This document shows, piece by piece, positions 7,799 to 16,102 of a stretch of DNA of 50,745 nucleotides. The notes beneath the pieces are model-generated. The model had not been told where the DNA came from. It saw nothing but the letters and a program-made list of their open reading frames with translations, and ran no database searches. This DNA is from an uncultured beta proteobacterium (lineage in GTDB: Bacteria; Pseudomonadota; Gammaproteobacteria; Burkholderiales; Burkholderiaceae_C), in NCBI GenBank assembly GCA_903853895.1, contig CAINUX010000274.1:1-50745 (forward strand). The letters run 5' to 3'. The position numbers were made by a program, and so were the translations under genes. Position 1 is the stretch's first letter. Each line of letters starts with the position of its first letter.

Positions 7799-9672
7799 AT
7801 GCCACTGCCACGCTCCCGTCCAGTTCTTGGAATGTGGCGCTGGTGGGCAACCCCAACTGTGGCAAGACCGCACTATTCAACCTGCTGACCGGCGCACGCC
7901 AGAAGGTCGCCAATTACGCCGGCGTGACGGTGGAGCGCAAGATCGGCATGCTGCGTCTGCCCAGCGGCCACAGCGTCTCCATCATCGACCTGCCCGGCAT
8001 CTACAGTCTGCACCCGGCCACGCCGGATGAAGAGGTCACGCTCGAAGTGATTGAAGGCCGCCGTCTGGGCGAGGCGCCTGTGGACGCCATCGTCGCCGTG
8101 GTGGACGCCACCAACCTGCGCATGAACCTGCGCCTGGTGCTCGAACTCATGCGCTTGGGGCACCCCGTCATCGTGGCTCTGAACATGACCGATGTGGCAA
8201 GGTCCCGGGGCTTGGCGATCGACGTGGCCAAGCTCTCGGCCGAACTGGGCTGCCCGGTCGTGGAAACCGTGGCGGTGCAGCACAACGGCCACACCAACTT
8301 GCTGGCTCGGCTCGACCAGGACTTGGCGCGCCCCCTGGCCGCAGTTGCGCCGGCCACGCACCACGCCCCACGCAACAGCACCGACATCCAGCACGAGGTG
8401 CGACGCATCCTGGCCATTGCGGCACCCATGTCGGGTCAGTTCCAGCGCTTTCACTTCCGGGTCGATGCCTGGGCCATGCACCCGGTATGGGGCCTGGTGA
8501 TATTGGCCCTGCTGCTGTTTCTGGTGTTTCAGGCGGTGTTCTCCTGGGCCAATGTGCCCATGGATGCCATCAAGGCAGCCATGGCCTTCGTGGCCGAGTG
8601 GACCTCCGCCCACATGGAAGATGGCCCACTGCGCAGCCTTCTGGTGGACGGCGTGATTGCCGGCGCCGGTGGCGTGCTGGTGTTCCTGCCGCAGATCCTG
8701 ATCCTGTTCTTCTTCATCCTGGTGCTGGAAGACTCGGGCTACCTGCCACGCGCGGCCTTCCTGCTGGATACGCTAATGGGCAAGGTTGGTCTGTCGGGTC
8801 GTGCCTTCATCCCGCTGCTGTCCAGCTTTGCCTGCGCCGTGCCGGGCATCATGGCCACGCGCACCATCGCCAACTGGCAGGACCGCCTGGCTACCATCAT
8901 GGTGGCCCCGCTCATGACCTGCTCGGCGCGCCTGCCGGTCTATGCCTTGTTAATTGGCGCCTTTGTGCCGGACCGCAGCATTGGCCTGTTCAACCTGCGG
9001 GGACTTACGCTGTTTGTCCTCTATGTAGCCGGTGTCGTCTCTGCCATGGGTGTGGCCTGGGTGTTCAAACGCATCTGGATGAAGAACCGCTACCAACCGC
9101 TAATGCTGGAACTGCCGCCCTACCGCGTGCCCGGTCTGCGCAATCTGGTGCTGGGCCTGTGGGAACGTGGCCGCATTTTTCTGCGCCGCGTTGGCACCAT
9201 CATCTTTGCCTTGATGGTGGTCCTTTGGTTTTTGTCCACCTATCCCGGTCCGCCGGACGGTGCGACGGGTGCGGCTATCCAGTACAGCGCTGCCGGCATC
9301 CTGGGACATTTTCTGGAACCCCTGTTTGCACCCATCGGTTTTAACTGGCAAATCTCGGTCGCCCTGGTGCCAGGCATGGCCGCGCGCGAGGTGGCGGTGG
9401 GCGCACTGGGCACGGTGTATGCGCTATCGGCCGCAGGTGATTCGGTGGCCAGTTCGCTGGCACCGGTGATTGCACAGGGCTGGTCATTGGCGACCGCGTT
9501 CTCCCTGTTGGCATGGTTTGTATTCGCCCCGCAGTGCATCTCCACGCTGGCAGTGGTCAAGCGCGAAACCAACTCGTGGCGCTACCCGGTTCTGATGACG
9601 GCCTACATGTTCGCGCTGGCCTATCTGGCATCGTTTGTGACCTACCGCGTGACGCTGTGGCTGGGAGGCTAG
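7795..9672 (+). CDS. feoB: Ferrous iron transporter B (GTPase-permease)
   Basis: A 625-residue FeoB. The N-terminal G domain shows G1 GNPNCGKT, the switch region NYAGVTVE, G3 DLPG and G4 NMTD. A helical GDI-like spacer follows, then the membrane domain of about 8-9 helices with the conserved Gate/Cys segment SSFACAVPGIMATR and a second repeat (VPGMAAREV). It takes up Fe2+ across the cytoplasmic membrane. It is shorter than E. coli FeoB (773) but within the range of betaproteobacterial forms. The ATG at 7795 overlaps the feoA stop; an upstream in-frame start at 7774 would lie inside feoA and is less likely. The Cys-rich small protein follows 5 bp later. Confidence 0.96.
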   Translation: MNATATLPSSSWNVALVGNPNCGKTALFNLLTGARQKVANYAGVTVERKIGMLRLPSGHSVSIIDLPGIYSLHPATPDEEVTLEVIEGRRLGEAPVDAIVAVVDATNLRMNLRLVLELMRLGHPVIVALNMTDVARSRGLAIDVAKLSAELGCPVVETVAVQHNGHTNLLARLDQDLARPLAAVAPATHHAPRNSTDIQHEVRRILAIAAPMSGQFQRFHFRVDAWAMHPVWGLVILALLLFLVFQAVFSWANVPMDAIKAAMAFVAEWTSAHMEDGPLRSLLVDGVIAGAGGVLVFLPQILILFFFILVLEDSGYLPRAAFLLDTLMGKVGLSGRAFIPLLSSFACAVPGIMATRTIANWQDRLATIMVAPLMTCSARLPVYALLIGAFVPDRSIGLFNLRGLTLFVLYVAGVVSAMGVAWVFKRIWMKNRYQPLMLELPPYRVPGLRNLVLGLWERGRIFLRRVGTIIFALMVVLWFLSTYPGPPDGATGAAIQYSAAGILGHFLEPLFAPIGFNWQISVALVPGMAAREVAVGALGTVYALSAAGDSVASSLAPVIAQGWSLATAFSLLAWFVFAPQCISTLAVVKRETNSWRYPVLMTAYMFALAYLASFVTYRVTLWLGG

Positions 9673-9677
9673 CGGTT

Positions 9678-9941
9678 ATGACGACACAACACCTTGTCGT
9701 CTTCGCTCTGGTAGCAGGTTGTAGCATCTATGCGTTGTGGGTTTTGATGCCGACGGTGGCACGGCGCTTCATTGCAAAACAATTGCTACAACTGCCATTC
9801 GGATCGACTTGGAAAACCCGGTTTAAAAAAGCCGCTTCAGCTTCATCTGGCTGCGATTGCAGCGGTTGCGACAGCATGGTGGATCAGACTCAAAAAGCGA
9901 AACCCCAAATCATCCGCTTCCACGTACCTCCCGGCAAATAG
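9678..9941 (+). CDS. FeoB-associated Cys-rich small membrane protein
   Basis: An 87-residue protein starting 5 bp after the feoB stop. One N-terminal membrane segment (LVVFALVAGCSIYALWVLMP) is followed by a basic stretch and a cluster of three Cys (GCDCSGCDS). This matches the layout of the FeoB-associated Cys-rich proteins (DUF6587/PF12669-like), which take the feoC position in many operons. The Cys cluster could bind Fe2+ or an iron-sulfur centre; the role is not established. E. coli-type FeoC (a winged helix) is absent. Confidence 0.78.
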   Translation: MTTQHLVVFALVAGCSIYALWVLMPTVARRFIAKQLLQLPFGSTWKTRFKKAASASSGCDCSGCDSMVDQTQKAKPQIIRFHVPPGK

Positions 9942-9979
9942 AGCGCGCCAGCAGTTTCGGAGGCATGCAGCCATAATTG

Positions 9980-9999
9980 GGTGTGATGCGCATCACACC
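9980..9999. promoter_or_regulatory. Perfect 20-bp palindrome with CRP-type TGTGA-N6-TCACA core
   Basis: The sequence is its own reverse complement over 9980-9999 and contains TGTGA-TGCGCA-TCACA, identical in half-sites and spacing to the CRP/Vfr consensus. It lies 16 bp before the kinase ATG at 10016, where a bound regulator would more likely repress than activate. Binding by a CRP-family protein is inference. Confidence 0.55.
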
Positions 10000-10015
10000 A
10001 CCGTCTGATTGCTCT

Positions 10016-11512
10016 ATGACTTTGAATCTGCCTGACAAACCGAATTCCAGTCCCGACGGAGGCATAGACTATATCGATGACAAGGACATATTCGAGGCCT
10101 TTGTACGCCGTTTTCAGCTCGTCCTCATGGCGGCCTGCGCAATCGCAGCGATTGGCATTCTGACGCACGACGACCAGCGTTTGGAACGCATGGTCCAGGT
10201 TTCAACTTTCATGTTGGTGGTACTCGTTAGTCGGTGGTCCATGCGCTTTGGTGTGGCCACCGGAGTTCGTATTCTGGTGCTGAGCTTGTGTATCCTGAAC
10301 ACCTATTTCATCTACCTCTTTGCCGGGGTTCATAGCGCCAACCTTTTGATCTTTCCCATCATTGCCTCCTTTGCAGGGTGGGCCATGGGGCGTCGCTGGC
10401 TGTGGGCGGTATCAGGCTTCACGATTGTTGTCATCGTCGCACTTGCGCTGGGTGAGTATGTCGGAAATTACCAACCCACGGCCCGTGCGGGCCCGCTACT
10501 GGTCGCCGCCATCGGGGTGGGGGTTATGGCAGGCACTGTGTTCCTCACCAATGCGGTCTTTGCCGACTTTGCGCACAGCCGCCAGCGTCTCACCAAACAA
10601 AATACCGAACTCTTGCGACGCGAGCAGGAAGTGCAACACCTCAACCAGTCGCTTGAGGTTCGCGTGCAAGAACGGACAGCCGAACTTCAGGAGGCACTGG
10701 CACAACTCCGCCATTCACAGGAAGGACTGGCACGCTCAGAGCGGATGGCGGCATTGGGTGCGCTGGTTGCAGGCGTCTCGCACGAGCTCAACACACCCAT
10801 AGGCAACAGCATTACCGCAGCGAGCACTATCAGTGAGTACGCCAAGACCCTGAATCGGCAGGTCGACGCCAACACTCTGCGAAAGTCCCAGCTCAAGGAA
10901 ATTAGTGACCAGCTGCAACATGGCTCCGAATTGGTACTGCGCAATCTTGAGCGCGCGGCAGACCTCATTCAGAGCTTCAAGCGTGTGTCGGTGGATCAGA
11001 CCAACGAGTCCAGGCGATCGTTCAATCTTGGCCAGGTGGTTTACGACGTCGCTTCGACCCTGGCGCCGAGTCTGCGCCACCAGCCCCAGCGTCTGGCCGT
11101 CGAAATGCCGCCCGACATCGTGATCGATGGCTATCCTGGCCCACTAGGGCAAGTAGTGATCAACCTGGTACAGAACGCCTATAGCCACGCCTTTGAAGAA
11201 CGGCAGAGCGATGGTGTGGTGTGCATTAGCGCTGCCATCAAGTGCCTGCCCGATGGGCGTGACGGAGTGTGCATTGCCATTGAAGACAACGGTGATGGAA
11301 TACCGGAGAAGAATTTGCCGCGCATATTTGAACCGTTTTTCACAACCAAGATGGGGCGTGGTGGCACCGGCTTGGGCCTAAGCATCGTGTTCAACATCGT
11401 CCAAGATGTCATGGGTGGGTTGATCGAAGTCCATTCCACGGTCGGGCAGGGCACACGCTTCGACGTCACTTTGCCATTGCACCTCGATCACAGCGCTTCA
11501 AGGGCGAACTAA
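10016..11512 (+). CDS. Orphan membrane histidine kinase (HELNTPIGN type)
   Basis: 498 residues. The N-terminal 180 residues hold about five to six hydrophobic segments with no large periplasmic domain (a membrane-embedded sensor). A long coiled coil (TKQNTELLRREQEVQHLNQ onward) leads to the H-box with His256 in GVSHELNTPIG. The catalytic domain shows the N box NLVQNAYSHA, EDNGDGI, FEPFFTTK and GTGLGLSI. The H-box matches the kinase at 22597, so the two share ancestry. No response regulator is adjacent. The ATG at 10016 has no clear ribosome site; an ATG at 9986 is an alternative and would place the palindrome inside the gene. The last bases overlap the convergent ATPase stop codon. Confidence 0.88.
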   Translation: MTLNLPDKPNSSPDGGIDYIDDKDIFEAFVRRFQLVLMAACAIAAIGILTHDDQRLERMVQVSTFMLVVLVSRWSMRFGVATGVRILVLSLCILNTYFIYLFAGVHSANLLIFPIIASFAGWAMGRRWLWAVSGFTIVVIVALALGEYVGNYQPTARAGPLLVAAIGVGVMAGTVFLTNAVFADFAHSRQRLTKQNTELLRREQEVQHLNQSLEVRVQERTAELQEALAQLRHSQEGLARSERMAALGALVAGVSHELNTPIGNSITAASTISEYAKTLNRQVDANTLRKSQLKEISDQLQHGSELVLRNLERAADLIQSFKRVSVDQTNESRRSFNLGQVVYDVASTLAPSLRHQPQRLAVEMPPDIVIDGYPGPLGQVVINLVQNAYSHAFEERQSDGVVCISAAIKCLPDGRDGVCIAIEDNGDGIPEKNLPRIFEPFFTTKMGRGGTGLGLSIVFNIVQDVMGGLIEVHSTVGQGTRFDVTLPLHLDHSASRAN

Positions 11513-13998
11513 AGATTTCTTCCCGTGCGATCAGATGCCCACTTGACTCCCTCAAACCACACCAGTCCCAAGGCCGCAGCGCCAAACCCCCAACCCAGAA
11601 GGTGCAGCGATGGCACTTCAAATGCGAACAACTGGTTGATCACCGGAACGGTCAGCACACAGACCAACAAACCAAGCGTCAAGAGACTGATCCACACAAA
11701 GGAATGGTTGGCCACACGGGGGCCACGCAACCGTGTTGGGGCCCACGACCGGTTCGCGTGAATGAGCCCAAGATTGGACAGCACCAGTACCATGAACACC
11801 ATGGCGCGCGCCACATTGTCTGAGCCACTCGCGCTGCGGGTCAGGACGTACACCACCAGCAAGATTCCAAGCAAGCCAATGCCCTGCCAGAAGCCGCGCG
11901 CCAGCACCGCAGCATCAAACAGCCGCATGTTCGGGCTGCGTGGGCGCTCCGTCATCGCTTTGGCCTCCAGTGGTTCGGCCTCAAACACCACGGAGCAGGC
12001 TGGGTCAATCACGAGCTGCAGGAACAGAATGTGCACGGGCATCAGCAGCATGGGCCAGCCCAGCAGGACGGGCAGAATGGACAGCCCCACGATGGGGATA
12101 TGCACAGCCACGACAAAGACGATCGCCTTGCGCAGGTTGGCAAAAACTCTTCTGCCATAGCGCACCGCCACGACCAGCGAAGAAAAATCATCGTTCAGCA
12201 GCACCAGCGCCGCAGCCTCGCGTGCTACATCGGTGCCGCGCGCGCCCATAGCTACACCAATGTGGGCAGCCTTGAGGGCGGGCGCATCGTTGACACCGTC
12301 GCCGGTCATGGCCACCACGTCACCCCGGGCGCGAAACGCCTGGACCAAGCGCAGCTTTTGTTCGGGTTGCACCCGACAGAAGACACTGGTGTCGGCCAGG
12401 CGTGCCGACAGGGCCACGTCATCCATGGCATCCAGCTCGGCGCCAGTCATGACTTCGCCTACGTCTCCAAAACCCGCCTGCCGTGCGATGGACACCGCCG
12501 TAGAAGGGTGGTCCCCCGTGATCATCACCACCCGAATCCCTGCGGCATGGCACTCGGCAATGGCTTGCGGCACGTCTGCGCGCACCGGGTCTTGCAGTGC
12601 GACCAGGCCCAGGAATTCAAAATCAAAATCATGCTGATTGCCCGGCAACGCATCGGACGCAAAGCTCGCTTGTGCCACGCCGAGCACACGCAAACCTGAG
12701 CGGGCCATTTCTGTCACCTGCTTCGCAATCGCAGCAGCACGAGATGCGTCCAGATGGCACAGATCGATGATGGCCTCTGGGGCTCCCTTGGCTGCAATCA
12801 TGCGTTCACGCCGGTCCGGTGACTGCCAGACGCGGGACATGGCCAGCATCTCTTTGGAGAGCGGGTAGTCGTCCACCAGTGTCCAGTCGGCGTGCAGATG
12901 TTCAGTGTCGGCCAGCAGGCGCTGCCCGGCATCGCCTATAGCAGTTTCCATGGGATCAAACGCACGCCGGTGAGAGGCGAGCACGGCGTATTCCAGCACG
13001 CCGTGCAGCGCTTCCTGGAGCGGGATCGCGCCTTCGCGATAGCAGTCATAGGTGTCCGACTGAGACCACAGCTGGCTGACTGCCATGCGGTTGGCAGTCA
13101 GGGTGCCGGTCTTGTCGACACACAGCACCGTTGTCGCACCCAGCAGTTCGATGGCCGGGATGCTGCGGGCCAGCACGTTCTCGCGGGCCAGCCTCCATGC
13201 GCCCAGCGCCAGAAAGATTGTCAAAACCACCGGCAACTCTTCCGGAAGAATGGCCATGGCCAGTGTGAGTCCGGCCAGCAAACCGTGCAGCCAGTCTCCG
13301 GTGCTAACACCGTAAGCGACTGCGAGGCACGCCGCAAGTGCCAACCCCACGGCAGCCACGCGTTTGACAATGCGCTGCGTCTCCTGCTGGATGGGTGTGC
13401 GCTCGCCCCCCAAAGCTGCAAGCGATTGGCCAATGCGACCCAATGCACTGCGAGGTCCGGTCGCAATTACGCGGCCCCGCGCCGTGCCTTGGGTCACGAG
13501 GGTGCCGGAGAATACGCGCTCACGTTCCGCTTTGTCCACCGGCACCGATTCGCCCGTCAGCAGTGACTCGTCGACCATCAGGTTGGAGGCTTCGACCAGC
13601 TCCATGTCTGCCGGGATGCGGTCGCCTTCGGCGAGCAAGACGGTGTCACCCGACACCAGCTCACGACCGGCAATGCGCAGCGTCTGCCCGCCACGCACGA
13701 CCAGGGCCCGCGGGCTTGATAAATCGCGCAAGGCCTCCAGTGAACGTTCCGTGCGGCGCTGTTGAACAAACGTGATGCCCATGACTACAAATACAAATCC
13801 CAACAGCATCAGCGCCTCGCGGCGATCGCCCAACACCATATAGATGGCACCGCAGGCCACCAGAAGCAGGAACATGGGCTCGGTGACAACATCTACCAAC
13901 AGACGCCAAAGCCCCCGCCGCCTGGACGCGGACAGTTCGTTGGGCCCGTCGTGCAGCAGGCGCTGGCGGGCTTCCTGTTCAGTGAGCCCGTCGCTCAT
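11509..13998 (-). CDS. Cation-translocating P-type ATPase (P2/Ca-ATPase-like)
   Basis: 829 residues. The actuator domain contains LLTGES (148-151 = TGES), TM4 has PEELP (252-256), and the phosphorylation site is Asp295 in VDKTGTLT. The hinge MTGDGVNDAPALK and a cluster of four or more C-terminal helices follow. The N-terminal cation-ATPase segment (LTEQEARQRL...GPNEL) marks the P2 class, which moves Ca2+, Mg2+, Mn2+ or similar ions. No CPC or heavy-metal domain is present, so it is not a P1B pump. PEELP in place of PEGLP is a common bacterial variant. The ATG at 13998 overlaps the stop of the upstream CDF gene (ATGA); the longer reading to 14037 lies inside that gene. The ion specificity is unresolved. 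Confidence 0.9.
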   Translation of the reverse strand: MSDGLTEQEARQRLLHDGPNELSASRRRGLWRLLVDVVTEPMFLLLVACGAIYMVLGDRREALMLLGFVFVVMGITFVQQRRTERSLEALRDLSSPRALVVRGGQTLRIAGRELVSGDTVLLAEGDRIPADMELVEASNLMVDESLLTGESVPVDKAERERVFSGTLVTQGTARGRVIATGPRSALGRIGQSLAALGGERTPIQQETQRIVKRVAAVGLALAACLAVAYGVSTGDWLHGLLAGLTLAMAILPEELPVVLTIFLALGAWRLARENVLARSIPAIELLGATTVLCVDKTGTLTANRMAVSQLWSQSDTYDCYREGAIPLQEALHGVLEYAVLASHRRAFDPMETAIGDAGQRLLADTEHLHADWTLVDDYPLSKEMLAMSRVWQSPDRRERMIAAKGAPEAIIDLCHLDASRAAAIAKQVTEMARSGLRVLGVAQASFASDALPGNQHDFDFEFLGLVALQDPVRADVPQAIAECHAAGIRVVMITGDHPSTAVSIARQAGFGDVGEVMTGAELDAMDDVALSARLADTSVFCRVQPEQKLRLVQAFRARGDVVAMTGDGVNDAPALKAAHIGVAMGARGTDVAREAAALVLLNDDFSSLVVAVRYGRRVFANLRKAIVFVVAVHIPIVGLSILPVLLGWPMLLMPVHILFLQLVIDPACSVVFEAEPLEAKAMTERPRSPNMRLFDAAVLARGFWQGIGLLGILLVVYVLTRSASGSDNVARAMVFMVLVLSNLGLIHANRSWAPTRLRGPRVANHSFVWISLLTLGLLVCVLTVPVINQLFAFEVPSLHLLGWGFGAAALGLVWFEGVKWASDRTGRNL

Positions 13999-14951
13999 GT
14001 TGACGATGGAGGGTGGTCCAGATCCGGACGCTTCCACGGGTCCACGTGGGTCATCAGGTTGAGGACCCGATGGCGTTGCATCACCCGTTGGCGTGCAACG
14101 ACGGCTATATCGTGCCCTGCCTCCACGGAAATCGAAGCATCCACCTCTAGGTGCGCATCAACCACAATCATGTCACCCATCTTGCGTGTGCGCACGTCGT
14201 GCACACCGCTGACCCCCGGTGTGTCTGCCAACGTCTGCCGAATGGCCGCCACTTCCTGATCGTCCACCGCGCGGTCCATCAGGTCGTGCATGGCGCTCCA
14301 TCCGAATTCCCAGCCCATTTTGGCCACCATGAAACCCACGATGAGCGCCGCGATCGGGTCCAGAATCGGGTAGCCCGCCAGATTGCCGATGATGCCCAGC
14401 CCCACGACCAGCGAAGAGGCTGCGTCTGAGCGCGCATGCCACGCATTGGCCACGAGCATGCTCGACTTCACCCGCTTGGCCACCGCCAGCATATAGCGGA
14501 ACAGCAACTCCTTGGACACCAATGCACCTGCCGCAACCCAGAGCGCAATCACGTGCACTTGCTGCACCGTCTCGGGCGCTTCGAGTTTGCGAAACGCCGA
14601 CCACAACATACCAATGCCCACCGCCAGCAGCAGCAGCCCCAACACCAGCGAAGCTGCCGTCTCAAAACGCTGGTGCCCATACGGGTGGTCCTCATCTGCA
14701 TCCTTCTTGCTGTGGTGACTGGCAAACAGCACCACGAAGTCGGCCACCAGGTCTGACAGCGAGTGGATGCCGTCAGCGATCAGACCCTGTGATTTGGCAA
14801 AGATACCCACCGCAATCTGCACCGTTGTCAGAACAACGTTGACGCCGACACTGACCCAGGTACTGCGCGACGCTGCGGCGGCGCGCTCAGAAACGCTGTG
14901 TTGGGTGTCTTCGGGGTCGTCGGCAATTTCGGGAAAGTTCATGGTGGACAT
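13995..14951 (-). CDS. Cation diffusion facilitator (CDF) metal exporter
   Basis: 318 residues. A short N-terminal tail, six membrane helices and a cytoplasmic ferredoxin-like C-terminal domain (VDDQEVAAIRQTLADTPGV...HDVRTRKMGD) are readable. TM2 carries D60-G-I-H63-S-L-S-D67 and TM5 carries HARSD, the two metal-site motifs. A His/Asp-rich loop (SHHSKKDADEDHPYGHQR) connects TM2 and TM3. The family exchanges Zn2+, Fe2+, Mn2+ or Co2+ for protons. The start is uncertain: ATG at 14951, or ATG at 14942. The stop overlaps the ATPase start, so both exporters are made together, which suggests one substrate or one stress. Confidence 0.88.
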   Translation of the reverse strand: MSTMNFPEIADDPEDTQHSVSERAAAASRSTWVSVGVNVVLTTVQIAVGIFAKSQGLIADGIHSLSDLVADFVVLFASHHSKKDADEDHPYGHQRFETAASLVLGLLLLAVGIGMLWSAFRKLEAPETVQQVHVIALWVAAGALVSKELLFRYMLAVAKRVKSSMLVANAWHARSDAASSLVVGLGIIGNLAGYPILDPIAALIVGFMVAKMGWEFGWSAMHDLMDRAVDDQEVAAIRQTLADTPGVSGVHDVRTRKMGDMIVVDAHLEVDASISVEAGHDIAVVARQRVMQRHRVLNLMTHVDPWKRPDLDHPPSST

Positions 14952-15279
14952 CAACGATTATGGGGAAATATGTTAGCTATCATTGTGATAGCTATAAATC
15001 TATATCCGACGAGGGCTAGAGGCAGATTATACTCACGGTACTGGGCGATGTACCCATATTGGGGTTATTGACACAATGCGTACTGTGCTGCAGACGGGCA
15101 GGTGCCCGCATGATGGTGCTGCAAGCTTAAGCGGGTCTGATGCGAAACGCAAACGCAGCGCCCGTTGCCTGGAAGCAGGGGCCGCACGACGCCCAGGCCG
15201 GGTTTTCGTGGTGCGGTACCATACAGGCTCCAGCGCCTGCCGCTGACAAACCGTGCTTCGACCTTCCTTCGGAGATGTC
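14952..15279. other. Divergent intergenic region with dispersed repeat
   Basis: 328 bp between the divergent CDF exporter and first binding-protein genes. It holds repeat copy A (14974-15026), a TTGACA-like hexamer at 15068-15073 without a matching -10, and no ORF with a believable start. Promoters of both flanking operons must lie here. Confidence 0.5.
14974..15026 (+). repeat. Dispersed short repeat, copy A
   Basis: It begins with a hairpin (TAGCTATCA-TTG-TGATAGCTA, perfect 9-bp arms) and continues to CGACGAGGGCTAGAGGC. It shares its layout and 3' signature with the copies near 40580 (plus strand), 32395 (minus strand) and inside rsmA near 27090. From memory, repeats of this pattern are frequent in Comamonadaceae genomes; not checked here. 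Confidence 0.65.
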
Positions 15280-16038
15280 ATGTCCTGGCGAAAAATAAGC
15301 GTTTTGTACGCCCTGTTGGTGGGCGCTGCCATCGCGACGGCATCGCTGGCACGAGCAGAGACACTCAAAGTCCTCACGGAAGAATTTCCCCCTTACAACT
15401 ACACCGTAAACGCAAAGATCACCGGCTTCAGTACCGAGGTCGTGCGAGCGGTCTTGAACGAAGTCAAGATCCAGGGGGAGTTCCAGTCCATGCCTTGGGC
15501 ACGTGCCTACGAGACCGCGCAAGGCGCCGACAACGTTCTCATCTACTCCATAGGCCGCACAGCGCAACGCGAAAAGCTTTTCAAATGGGTGGGTGTGATT
15601 GCGCCAACCCAGTACTACCTGTTTTCGCTGCCGCAGCGCAAGCTGAAGTTCGACAGTCTGGACCAGGCCAGGAACTTCCAGATTGCCACGGTCAATGAAG
15701 ACGTGGGGGAGCAATTCCTGATGGCCAAGGGATTCACCAAAGGAATCAACCTGCAGTCCAGCGTCAAGTATGAGCTCAACTATGAAAAACTCAAGGCGGG
15801 GCGGGTGGATCTCTGGATCATGACCGAACTCGTCGCCGTTTATCTGGCGCGACAGGCCGGTGACGATCCATCGAAAAGTCTGGCACGCAGTTTTGCGATC
15901 CCCAATCTGGGTAGCGACGGATACTACATGGCGTTTGGCGCCAACACGCCAGACGCGCTGGTTGAACGACTCCGCAAAGGGCTGGCCACGATCAAGGGCA
16001 ACGGGACCTACGAAGCACTCAAAAAGAAGTGGCTGTAA
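15280..16038 (+). CDS. Periplasmic substrate-binding protein (SBP_bac_3 type), first paralogue
   Basis: 252 residues. A Sec signal peptide (MSWRKISVLYALL..., cleavage near ARA-E at residue 26-28) precedes a single transporter-type binding fold. TLKVLTEEFPPYNY opens lobe 1, and FQSMPWARAYETA and the IYSIGRTAQREKLFKWVG segment are typical of the family-3 subgroup often annotated as amino-acid binding. GGAG at 15271-15274 fixes the ATG at 15280. No ABC permease or ATPase gene follows. Instead, a membrane diguanylate cyclase is next, and a paralogue lies beyond it. The SBP therefore more likely acts as a periplasmic sensor subunit than in transport (inference). Confidence 0.85.
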   Translation: MSWRKISVLYALLVGAAIATASLARAETLKVLTEEFPPYNYTVNAKITGFSTEVVRAVLNEVKIQGEFQSMPWARAYETAQGADNVLIYSIGRTAQREKLFKWVGVIAPTQYYLFSLPQRKLKFDSLDQARNFQIATVNEDVGEQFLMAKGFTKGINLQSSVKYELNYEKLKAGRVDLWIMTELVAVYLARQAGDDPSKSLARSFAIPNLGSDGYYMAFGANTPDALVERLRKGLATIKGNGTYEALKKKWL

Positions 16039-16102
16039 GGCTTTCAACCGATTCATTCTATGTACGCTCCCCGCTCATCATCGGCTCACGCCAAGGCACA
16101 CC

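Noticed and set aside
15860-16102. Longer N-terminus for the diguanylate cyclase
   Set aside because: It lies within the upstream binding-protein gene; the ATG at 16103 begins a normal membrane-anchored protein.
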